A DNA stretch of 10,052 bases. Origin: Planctomycetota bacterium. Its GTDB lineage: Bacteria > Planctomycetota > Planctomycetia > Planctomycetales > Planctomycetaceae. This document shows, piece after piece, positions 1 to 6,303 of the stretch. The stretch covers positions 1 through 10,052 of the forward strand of contig JAQBZS010000175.1 in assembly GCA_027622115.1 (NCBI GenBank), in the 5' to 3' direction. How positions within the stretch are numbered: position 1 is the first letter of the stretch; each line of letters begins with the position of its first letter. Below the pieces are notes generated by a model, which saw only the letters and a program-made list of their open reading frames with translations, searched no databases and was not told the DNA's origin. The translations under genes and the position numbers were made by a program.

Positions 1-222
1 TTTCTCCCGTCGTACTCGCCGAACCTGAATCTGATCGAACGGCTTTGGAAGTTCGTGAAAAAGCCAGCCTTGCATTCGCGACACCACACGAACTACGCCG
101 ACTTCCAAGCCGCGATCGACACCTGCCTCGACGAGTTAACCACAACCCCAAAATCCGCCGTCGCTTCCTTAGTCACTCTCAACTTCCAAACATTCGAAAA
201 CGTGTCAATGCTTTCCGCGTAA
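1..222 (+). CDS. IS630-family transposase, C-terminal fragment (5' end outside window)
   Basis: This frame is open from the first base of the window and ends at TAA 220-222, giving 73 residues. It begins FLPSYSPNLNLIERLWKFVK, the signature around the third catalytic acid (Glu13 of the fragment) of IS630/Tc1-type DDE transposases, which cut and paste DNA, usually at TA dinucleotides. The tail is the usual 50-60 residues that follow this glutamate. The first two catalytic aspartates lie off the left edge, so whether the whole transposase is intact cannot be judged. The gene runs tail to tail with the PKD/RTX gene, 58 bp away. No convincing terminal inverted repeat can be assigned between 223 and 281, because the left end of the element is not visible. 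Family assignment is firm; completeness is unknown. Confidence 0.85.
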   Translation, partial: FLPSYSPNLNLIERLWKFVKKPALHSRHHTNYADFQAAIDTCLDELTTTPKSAVASLVTLNFQTFENVSMLSA

Positions 223-280
223 GGTATCACTGGTCGTCCGCCCGGCGGCGTCCGTGTGAGACACCGGTCATGCAACCCGC

Positions 281-3200
281 CTAAATCAAATCGACCCAGC
301 TTGGAAAGTTCATGAAGGCGGCGATAGTGTCAAGCGGATCTGAGTTGACGATTTCGCTTTGCAGACCGTCGATTTGGTCGGCGTCTGCTCCGCCGTCGAG
401 CATATCGGGGCCGTCTCCTTCGATGCTGGTGCCGCCACCGCCGACCAGCGTGTCCAGGCCGGCGTTGCCTTGCAGAAAGTCGTTGCCGTCGTGGCCGACG
501 AGCAGGTCGTTGCCTGCCCCGCCGACAATAAAGTCGTTGCCGGTGTAGCCGGACTGGCCATCGTTGCCGTCGTTGCCGAACAGGTTGTCGTTGCCCGCTC
601 CGCCGTTCATGATGTCGTTTCCGGCGTCGCCGAAGATCAGGTCGTTGCCGTCGCCGCCGGACAGAATGTCGTCGCCGGTTCCGCCGCTGATGCTGTCTTT
701 GTCCGGGCCGCCGAAGATCAAGTCGCCGCTGCCGCCCTGGCCGAACAAGCGGTCTTCGCCGGCTCCGCCGAAGATCGTGTCTTTGCCGGAACCCGCAAAC
801 ACGAAGTCGTCGCCACCATTGGCAACCATCATGTCGTTGCCGGTCGAGGTCAGCACGTCGAAGCCATTCGTGCCGAACAGAATGTCGCCACCGCCCGCTC
901 CGTCGATGACCGTCAATTCGGAGCTGACAAACGCACTCGCGTCGAGCGTGTTGGGGCTGGGGCCGCCGAAAATGTGAGCCTTATCGATGCTGATCAGAGT
1001 GTCGGTCCCGATCCCAATTAACGACGAATTGGTCAGCGTGAGGTTGGCATCACCTCCGTCGAACAACATGTCACTGCTCCCCCCACCGTCGATGACATCG
1101 TCGCCTAAGCCACCGCCCAGTGTGTCGCTGGCTCCCTGGCCTTTGAGCACATCGTTGCCGGCATCGCCGAACAACATATCCAGTCCGGCAGCACCGTTGA
1201 GCGAATCGTTCCCGCTGCCGCCGTGGATTTCGTCATCGCCCGCTGAGCCACTCGCGAAATCGTTGCCCGGGCCTAAGAAGATTTTGTCGTTGCCGTTGCC
1301 GCCGAACGCTGTGACGTCGCCACTGAATCCAGTCGAGTCGATCGTGACGTCGCTGCTGCCGGATATGAGCAACATCGCTCGATCGATGTTCGTCAACACG
1401 TCGGTGCCTTGACCCGTGACTGATGTGTTGGTGAGCGTCTGATTCACGCCAGTCGTTTGCCGGATTTCGTCAAGGTCGCCGACGTTGGCTGTCGGGCCGC
1501 CGATCAGTTCGTCGTTGAAAGTCGTGCCGAGCAGCACGTCGTCTCCGGCCGCACCGTCGAGCTTCACAGGCCCGACTGTAAACATCGACGCATCGATCGT
1601 GTCGTTCCCGCTGCCGCCAGTCAGTTCCGCTCGTTCGAACATGTCGAACGTATCGGTTTCCGTCGGCTGAGTGAGTGACGTGTTGACGAGCGTCGCCAGA
1701 CCGGCCACGTCGGCGAACAACACATCGCCGCTGCCGCCCTGGCCCTTCGCCATGTCGTTGCCGAGGCCCGGATGAATGTCGTCGTTGCCGCCGGAACCCA
1801 TCAGGTCGTCGTTGCCGACGTCGCCATGCAGTTCGTCGTCGCCAAGATTCCCGAGCAGAAAATCGTTGCCGTTGCCGCCGAATAACACGTCATCGGCATT
1901 GGTGCCCCAGATCATGTCGATGCCGTCTGCACCCAGCACGAATGCCGATTGCATGATTGTCATCAGATCCAACGCGTCGTCGCCACCGTGTGCGCGCGCT
2001 CGGATATCGGCAACGGTGCCCATCGCGAAGTTGTGCATGACTCCATTGAAGTCGATCGCCAAACCGCCCGCCTGAGCGGTCACGGTATCGTTGCCGAGTG
2101 TCCCGTGGATGAAGACCGATGCGGTTGTCGCCGGAGCCACCAAAACTTGGTAGACACCCGAGATCACGGCCGTGTTGTCTTCTCGATACATGCCCAACGG
2201 GTTGGCCATGTTGACTACATCGTCCTCAAAAATCGCATCCGTCGGATCGGCGACGACCAGCAAGTGGTAGTCGCTGTCGTCTTCGCTACGACCCACTCCT
2301 GGTAGCGACAAGTCGGCAGCACTCGTCCCGATATTGAACGTCTTGATGTGGGTGCCGATGGTCAGGTCCAGCGCGTTCGTGAGCAAGACCTGATCGAGTT
2401 GCGTGTCGGGAGCAGGCCCGCTCGCCGGATTGAAAAGTTTATCGGGCGATCGGAAGAAGCCCAGCACGAGCTGGCTCAAGTCCGCGTTCAATATGTCGTA
2501 AGTCACGCTCGCCGTCGTGCCGTTGAGAGTCGCACTTTGCACGACCACGTCCGGCAAGACGATATTCAAGTTGAGCATCTGGATTGTCTGGCCTTGGTCT
2601 TCATCTTTCGCGACGACTTGCACGGTTTGCGGGCCAGCGTTTTGGAAAACGTGCGGCAACTGAAACGCGCCGTTGTTGAGCAGTGCTCGACGCTGGATGT
2701 TGTCGCCAAAGTCGAGTGTGACTTCGACCGTGTCATTCGGGACGTCGCCAAACAGTCCATGCAAAGTGACCAGTTGCCCGCCAACGATCGGACCAGTGGG
2801 TGTGTTGGCAGTTAAGATTGGATCAACATTGGCCACGACAATTTGGAACGAGTCCGAATTTGTCGAACCCATCCCGTTCTCGTCGGTGATGCTGACTTCC
2901 ACCGTGTAGGTTCCATCGTCGGCGTATGTGTGCATCTGCGTGTTGGGAATCGATCCGGTGGTGAGCACGCCTGAAGAACCCAGTGTGTCGATGGTCGCTG
3001 CGCCTGTGTCAGGCTGAGTTCCATCGCCCCAATCGATCGAGTACGTGAACAGCGGGCTGTTGCCGAATTCGGGATCGGTGAATGTGGCGATCGGGGCACT
3101 GATCGAGAATTGTTGGTTCTCCAGAATCGTCATCGGTAGAGCCGGTGCGGCAGTCACTGTCGGCGCGACGTTGGTCACGATGACCAGGAATTGTTCCTGC

Positions 3201-4639
3201 GAACTGACGGCTCCGTCTTTGTCGGTGACGGTCAGCGTAACGACTTGAGGACCGTCGTCGCTGTAAACGTGCAAGCCATCGAACGAACCCATTGCCGGTG
3301 AGCCGGCTGAAAGTGCCGTCGCCAATGTCGCGGCTTGATCGATCGTCGCGGTGAGCGGGCCGTCGCTGGTCCCGTCTCCCCAGTTGATCGTGAACATGAA
3401 CGGACCGTCGTTCAGACCGGGATCAACGAACGTGCCGATATCGGTCAGCACCAACGCCGAGCCTTCACCGATCGTCTGATTGCCAATCGCGGTCATGACG
3501 GGCGCGACGTTGTTGATCGTGACTTGGAATGTCTGTTGAGACACAGCGTTTTCGTCGTCGCGAACAAACAGCGTCACGGTGTACGGCATGGCTTGGTTAT
3601 CGCCGTACGCCTTCTGCAGAACCTGACCCGGCGCGTTGAGGCCCGGCAGTCCGTCGCCGAAGTTCCACGAGTACGTGACCGGGTCGTTGTCCGTCGCCAC
3701 GCCGATGAATGTGCCAAGCTGGTTTTCGTTGAGCGTCAGCGGCACGCCGGTCAGCAGCAGGTTAATCACCGGAGGCAGGTTGTTGACGCCCAGAGCCGTC
3801 ATCGCCACAGCTTGATCGTTGATCGGCTGGTGATTCGCGTCGAGAGTTCCGTGGTCGTTGCCGCGTACCGTGACCGAGACTGCGTACGGCGTATTCCCCG
3901 CTTGATTGTCGGCATACGTATGAGTCAGCGTGGCATTCCCCATCGCGTCGATCGTGAATGGCTGAGTGCTGCCGTCAACCCAGGTCACTTGAAGCAGTTG
4001 ATAATTGGCAAAGGCATTGCCGGGGTCGGAGATCGCGACGCCCAGAGTCGATGCGCTGCCTTCGTTGACGGCCGCGCCCGGCGTCAGCATCACCTGCGGA
4101 AGGACGTTCGTCACCGTGACCAGGAATTGCCCGGCCGTCGTGCCCTCGTTGGGTTCGGTGACGGTGACTGTCACGGTGAACTGACCCGGCGTGTGATAGG
4201 TGTGGCTGAGCGACAGATTCCGGTTACTCGTCGAGAACATCACCGGCATGCCGCCGTCGGCGTAGTCGATCGTGACGTTCCAGGTGTCGGTACCGGGATC
4301 TTGAATCACCAGGCTGCGTGCGAAAGTGCTGTCGTCAGCGATGGCCTGGTTGCCGCCCGCGTTGATCAGCGGGGCGACGGCTTTGACGAAGACTTGCGCG
4401 GTGTCTGTGAACGTGAACGGTGTCCGGGGAATCGTGATTGTCACGCGCGCGTTGAACACGCCCTGATTTTGCGGCGTGAAACTGAAGTTCGGGGTCAGCG
4501 CGCCGGTTAGGTTGGCTGCGGGCGAACCGCTCAGTTGCCACGCATACGTCGCCAGCTCGACGGGCACGAAGCGCCAGGGTTCGTTGCCGATTGATCCATT
4601 GTCGGCAGCGAAAATCAAGGTGCCGTTGTCGGCAAACAA
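281..4639 (-). CDS. Giant PKD-domain and RTX (calcium-binding repeat) protein, 5'-truncated by an insertion sequence
   Basis: The reading frame gives 1452 residues from a TTG at 4639 to TAG at 281-283. Residues about 1-27 (LFADNGTLIFAADNG... then EPWRF) match the end of an ELW-type 'ADDGxxGxELWR' repeat. Residues about 28-695 hold six or seven PKD/Ig-like domains with WGDGT or FGDG cores and HTYADDGTYTV-type strands, beginning near residues 28, 89, 178, 288, 378, 492 and 604. Residues about 696-840 look CARDB-like, with a DVVVQSATL start. Residues about 903 to 1420 hold Ca2+-binding RTX nonapeptides (GGxGNDxLxG) in three blocks, separated by a different repeated module. The C-terminus (FPSWVDLI) fits type I secretion of RTX proteins; secretion or surface location is inferred. 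No signal peptide is present. The frame stays open upstream (SSSNPTS) into the IS end and stops at 4691-4693, so the TTG is not a natural start: this is a 3' remnant or a gene using an accidental start. A lone fragment of such a protein is probably non-functional. Confidence 0.85.
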   Translation of the reverse strand: MFADNGTLIFAADNGSIGNEPWRFVPVELATYAWQLSGSPAANLTGALTPNFSFTPQNQGVFNARVTITIPRTPFTFTDTAQVFVKAVAPLINAGGNQAIADDSTFARSLVIQDPGTDTWNVTIDYADGGMPVMFSTSNRNLSLSHTYHTPGQFTVTVTVTEPNEGTTAGQFLVTVTNVLPQVMLTPGAAVNEGSASTLGVAISDPGNAFANYQLLQVTWVDGSTQPFTIDAMGNATLTHTYADNQAGNTPYAVSVTVRGNDHGTLDANHQPINDQAVAMTALGVNNLPPVINLLLTGVPLTLNENQLGTFIGVATDNDPVTYSWNFGDGLPGLNAPGQVLQKAYGDNQAMPYTVTLFVRDDENAVSQQTFQVTINNVAPVMTAIGNQTIGEGSALVLTDIGTFVDPGLNDGPFMFTINWGDGTSDGPLTATIDQAATLATALSAGSPAMGSFDGLHVYSDDGPQVVTLTVTDKDGAVSSQEQFLVIVTNVAPTVTAAPALPMTILENQQFSISAPIATFTDPEFGNSPLFTYSIDWGDGTQPDTGAATIDTLGSSGVLTTGSIPNTQMHTYADDGTYTVEVSITDENGMGSTNSDSFQIVVANVDPILTANTPTGPIVGGQLVTLHGLFGDVPNDTVEVTLDFGDNIQRRALLNNGAFQLPHVFQNAGPQTVQVVAKDEDQGQTIQMLNLNIVLPDVVVQSATLNGTTASVTYDILNADLSQLVLGFFRSPDKLFNPASGPAPDTQLDQVLLTNALDLTIGTHIKTFNIGTSAADLSLPGVGRSEDDSDYHLLVVADPTDAIFEDDVVNMANPLGMYREDNTAVISGVYQVLVAPATTASVFIHGTLGNDTVTAQAGGLAIDFNGVMHNFAMGTVADIRARAHGGDDALDLMTIMQSAFVLGADGIDMIWGTNADDVLFGGNGNDFLLGNLGDDELHGDVGNDDLMGSGGNDDIHPGLGNDMAKGQGGSGDVLFADVAGLATLVNTSLTQPTETDTFDMFERAELTGGSGNDTIDASMFTVGPVKLDGAAGDDVLLGTTFNDELIGGPTANVGDLDEIRQTTGVNQTLTNTSVTGQGTDVLTNIDRAMLLISGSSDVTIDSTGFSGDVTAFGGNGNDKIFLGPGNDFASGSAGDDEIHGGSGNDSLNGAAGLDMLFGDAGNDVLKGQGASDTLGGGLGDDVIDGGGSSDMLFDGGDANLTLTNSSLIGIGTDTLISIDKAHIFGGPSPNTLDASAFVSSELTVIDGAGGGDILFGTNGFDVLTSTGNDMMVANGGDDFVFAGSGKDTIFGGAGEDRLFGQGGSGDLIFGGPDKDSISGGTGDDILSGGDGNDLIFGDAGNDIMNGGAGNDNLFGNDGNDGQSGYTGNDFIVGGAGNDLLVGHDGNDFLQGNAGLDTLVGGGGTSIEGDGPDMLDGGADADQIDGLQSEIVNSDPLDTIAAFMNFPSWVDLI
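848..1068 (-). repeat. Third copy of the ~70-residue module within the RTX region
   Basis: At residues about 1192-1262 of the giant protein the same order of elements recurs: LTLTNSSLIGIGTDTLISID, then AHIFGG, TLDASAF, ELTVIDGAGGGDILFG. It is separated from copy two by a block of about 70 residues of ordinary RTX nonapeptides. The shared LTNSS, GTDTL and (I/L)DAS(x)F motifs align without large gaps with the other two copies. Confidence 0.6.
1262..1723 (-). repeat. First and second copies of a ~70-residue non-RTX module within the RTX region
   Basis: Two adjacent protein-level repeats, at residues about 972-1045 and 1053-1122 of the giant protein. Each has the pattern LxNTSxTxxxTDxxxxxxRAxL, then a Gly/Ser-rich turn, TIDxSxF, a short VxLxG or VTAFGG strand and GxDxLxG. 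Examples are LVNTSLTQPTETDTF with TIDASMF, and LTNTSVTGQGTDVL with TIDSTGF. They interrupt the nonapeptide arrays and probably form part of the same parallel beta-roll. The similarity is read by eye at protein level; the DNA copies are diverged, which suggests old internal duplication. Confidence 0.6.
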
Positions 4640-4657
4640 CGACGTTGGGTTCGACGA

Positions 4658-4680
4658 ACTTAGGAACAGTCCCGAAATAA
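4658..4680. repeat. Left terminal inverted repeat of the ISAzo13-family element
   Basis: The sequence starts ACTTAGGAACAGTCCCGAAA and its reverse complement is found at 5963-5985 with 22 of 23 positions identical (C versus T at the tenth base). The outer five bases (ACTTA/TAAGT) may be flank if the element uses a TA target. Confidence 0.88.
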
Positions 4681-4734
4681 CTTCCCGATTTCAGTTTCCA
4701 TTGGGAATTGCGGTGTAATTCCATTTCGGGAAGT
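4680..4734 (-). repeat. Nested inverted repeats at the transposase stop (subterminal hairpin)
   Basis: A 9-bp perfect inverted repeat (ACTTCCCGA at 4680-4688, TCGGGAAGT at 4726-4734) encloses a 6-bp one (GGAATT at 4704-4709, AATTCC at 4717-4722). The structure spans the last codons and the stop of the transposase, just inside the left terminal repeat. It could be a subterminal transposase-binding site, or an RNA hairpin that ends transcription or shields the gene from read-through. The arms are seen directly; the role is inferred. Confidence 0.45.
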
Positions 4735-5629
4735 GGTCATCGAACTTGATGGTCATCGTTTTCTTGAAATCTTTGGCGTACTTGCGTCCGGTCTGGTAAA
4801 CCTTTTCCATAATCCTCACGACGACCTTGAGCCCCGTGGTGGTTTCTGTTTTTTCGATGTAGTGCTTGGCGGTTTCGATGCTCTCGAATGGAACACCCTT
4901 GCAGGCTCGGGCCACATGCGGAAAGACACGATGCTCAATCGGATTGTACTTCGAAGTGTAAGGCGGGTAGTGGGCCATGCGAATTTCTTTTCCCAGCCGG
5001 TTGGACAATGCCTGTAAGTCTTCTTTGAAGATGTAGTGAGACGAACTATTGCTGCCCCCACCATCGCACAGCACCAACAGTTGCGTTGCTTTGGGGTAAT
5101 CCAATCGCCCCTGCTCCTGCCACCATAGTTCAATACTGTCGCACGCCAGTTGTGAGGTGTCTTTGCTGCTGTTGAGGTGGACCGATGCTTGATTCTGGGC
5201 CACATCATAGATGCCATGTGGGATCACGTTCCCGTGGCTGGCACTGGCGAAGTCGTGATCATTAACGATCGTCGGATCGATCGCATCGGTGACTCCATCG
5301 CGATGGAAACTCCCGAGCATTTCCTTCTTTTTCGTGTCGATACTGATCACCGGCTGGCCCGCCGCAACGTATTCCTCTTTGTGTTGGGCAATCTTCTCGA
5401 ACTGCGCGTTTCGATCCGCGTGCTGACCCATCGTGCGTTTTTTCTGTGGCTTGCGACGGCGATAACCGTGCTCCCACAACAAGCGAGAAACGATGTTCTT
5501 GCTCGCCGGTGTACCCAGTTTGGCGAGGCGACGAGAAATTTGCCGACGCGACAAGTTGGTCCATTTTACATCCGCACGCATCGGATCTCCGGCGGTATGA
5601 TCCTTGAGAACTTTCAGAAAGTTGGCCAC
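4691..5629 (-). CDS. ISAzo13-family transposase, catalytic DDE frame (orfB)
   Basis: 312 codons are counted from a GTG at 5629, which is almost certainly internal: the frame is meaningful further upstream (GGRKTLTETCPELV before residue 1) and is entered by -1 slippage from orfA. The catalytic triad is visible: Asp98 in VISIDTKKKE, Asp189 in LLVLCDGGGSN, and Glu232 in YTSKYNPIEHRVFPHV. Segments such as HGIYDVAQNQASVHL and the C-terminal FDDHFPKWNYTAIP are typical of the ISAzo13 (DDE_Tnp_ISAZ013) family. The stop TGA 4691-4693 lies just inside the left end of the element. No internal stop or other damage is seen, so the transposase could be active if the frameshift works. Confidence 0.87.
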   Translation of the reverse strand: MANFLKVLKDHTAGDPMRADVKWTNLSRRQISRRLAKLGTPASKNIVSRLLWEHGYRRRKPQKKRTMGQHADRNAQFEKIAQHKEEYVAAGQPVISIDTKKKEMLGSFHRDGVTDAIDPTIVNDHDFASASHGNVIPHGIYDVAQNQASVHLNSSKDTSQLACDSIELWWQEQGRLDYPKATQLLVLCDGGGSNSSSHYIFKEDLQALSNRLGKEIRMAHYPPYTSKYNPIEHRVFPHVARACKGVPFESIETAKHYIEKTETTTGLKVVVRIMEKVYQTGRKYAKDFKKTMTIKFDDHFPKWNYTAIPNGN

Positions 5630-5649
5630 CAGTTCGGGGCAAGTCTCTG

Positions 5650-5895
5650 TCAGCGTTTTACGTCCACCCCTTTTTTTCGCTGGCCATGATTGTCCAGCTC
5701 TTCGTCAGATTCTATTTCGGCGATTCCTTGCCGAATTGTCTTGGGATCACACCCAAGCAATCGGGACACATACTCGATGCCCCCATGACCCAGTTTGGCC
5801 GCTTCAATACCTGCGTAACGACGACGGTCACGCTCGTTCAAGGAACGGTAAAACCGGCCCATCTGCTGCTCTACTTCCGCCGAATAGCCGTCCAT
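5650..5895 (-). CDS. ISAzo13-family transposase, N-terminal frame (orfA)
   Basis: 81 codons start at ATG 5893-5895 with a strong Shine-Dalgarno (AGGAGT at 5901-5906, about six bases before the start) and end at TGA 5650-5652. Residues about 32-62 (EAAKLGHGG..., LLGCDPKTIRQGIAEIE) form a helix-turn-helix, the DNA-binding part of ISAzo13 transposases. In the family this domain is normally continuous with the catalytic part. Here the frame ends 19 bases past an A7 run, and the adjacent -1 frame carries the expected continuation (GGRKTLTETCPELV). So this ORF is best read as the first part of a frameshifted fusion of about 400 residues. On its own it could act as a DNA-binding regulator of transposition, as orfA proteins of other IS families do; that is inference. 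Confidence 0.8.
   Translation of the reverse strand: MDGYSAEVEQQMGRFYRSLNERDRRRYAGIEAAKLGHGGIEYVSRLLGCDPKTIRQGIAEIESDEELDNHGQRKKGVDVKR
5671..5677 (-). promoter_or_regulatory. Probable programmed -1 frameshift site (A7 slippery run)
   Basis: On the coding strand the zero-frame codons are CGA AAA AAA GGG GTG, giving the heptamer A-AAA-AAA in the X-XXY-YYZ register. A -1 slip yields RKK-R-GGRKTLTETC, which restores the Gly/Arg-rich linker usual in ISAzo13 transposases. The zero-frame stop follows 18 bases after the run (TGA 5650-5652). The run of four G after it and the register favour programmed frameshifting or transcriptional slippage over random decay. A sequencing error in the homopolymer is the main alternative. 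Confidence 0.7.
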
Positions 5896-5962
5896 GGCTC
5901 ACTCCTGAAATGTTGATTAAAAACCATCATACAAACAGAAGCAATCGAACCAAATGCGGATC

Positions 5963-5985
5963 TTATTTCGGGACTATTCCTAAGT
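5963..5985. repeat. Right terminal inverted repeat of the ISAzo13-family element
   Basis: Read on the minus strand it begins ACTTAGGAATAGTCCCGAAA, matching the left end at 22 of 23 positions. It lies about 68 bp upstream of the transposase start and so probably overlaps or adjoins its promoter. No clear -35/-10 pair was assigned. Confidence 0.88.
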
Positions 5986-6027
5986 GCCCAAGTTCTACTC
6001 CTCGCGGTCGAAACTAACTGAATCCAG

Positions 6028-6183
6028 CTATTTCGCGAACTGCTCATTTCTGGCCGTTCGGAGTATCGTGGAAACCCAAATGTTGCCGACCAGGGCGGCC
6101 CGTCCCGCGACGAGTCCGACCGGTGTTTTGAATCCGACGAATTTCGTCTGGCGATTTTTCGAGGACCGACGCCGTTTTGCCAT
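6028..6183 (-). CDS. Small basic hypothetical protein (51 aa)
   Basis: An ATG at 6181-6183 opens a 51-codon frame ending in TAG at 6028-6030. The product begins MAKRRRSSKNRQTKFVGFKT, continues with a hydrophobic or glycine-rich middle (PVGLVAGRAALVGNIWVSTI) and ends RNEQFAK. The strongly basic N-terminus followed by an apolar helix-like stretch looks protein-like, unlike the arginine/serine-rich translations of the overlapping frames here, and about two thirds of third codon positions are G or C. I do not recognise a family. A purine-rich GAGAAGG lies about 18 bases upstream of the start, too far for a standard ribosome site. It is divergent from ftr (120 bp between starts) and ends 42 bp from the IS. 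It could be a chance ORF; conservation would decide. Confidence 0.5.
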   Translation of the reverse strand: MAKRRRSSKNRQTKFVGFKTPVGLVAGRAALVGNIWVSTILRTARNEQFAK

Positions 6184-6303
6184 GACACGGTTGCGTGCGT
6201 GAGCCTTCTCGCGACATGATTCGATTGCTGATGCGGCGTTCGGTTTTGGACGCTTCCAAGAACAGTCGGCGTCGTCAATCTACCTTCTTCAAACCTGTCT
6301 AAC

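Larger units (their letters stand above)
4658..5985 (-). mobile_element. ISAzo13-family insertion sequence, complete, ~1328 bp
   Basis: The element is bounded by 23-bp inverted repeats (4658-4680 and 5963-5985) that differ at one base, and contains one transposase encoded in two overlapping frames on the minus strand. Length and organisation fit ISAzo13-family elements, known in planctomycetes under the Pfam name 'Rhodopirellula transposase DDE domain'. The exact ends could be a few bases inward: both ends carry a TA, so a TA duplication with tips starting GGAACAG or GGAATAG is possible, and no longer target duplication is seen. The left end lies inside the PKD/RTX reading frame. The right flank does not continue that gene, which suggests that the insertion was followed by deletion or recombination. 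Confidence 0.88.

Noticed and set aside
359..1021. Plus-strand ORF with repeating VVA/VVAG motifs, and the repeated GTCGTTGCC words at 450-900 resembling a direct-repeat array
   Set aside because: The periodicity is the antisense of the RTX GNDxL nonapeptide codons. Spacing and sequence vary as protein repeats do; there are no unique spacers between fixed repeats, so it is not a CRISPR array.
3335..4510. 391-codon plus-strand ORF opposite the PKD region
   Set aside because: Its translation is Arg/Val/His-rich with no domain pattern. It is the antisense shadow of the well-supported PKD reading frame.
6216..6302. 28-codon plus-strand ORF (MIRLLMRRSVLDASKNSRRR...) ending just before the ftr start, as a possible leader peptide
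   Set aside because: No ribosome site, no attenuator-like structure and a length expected by chance.
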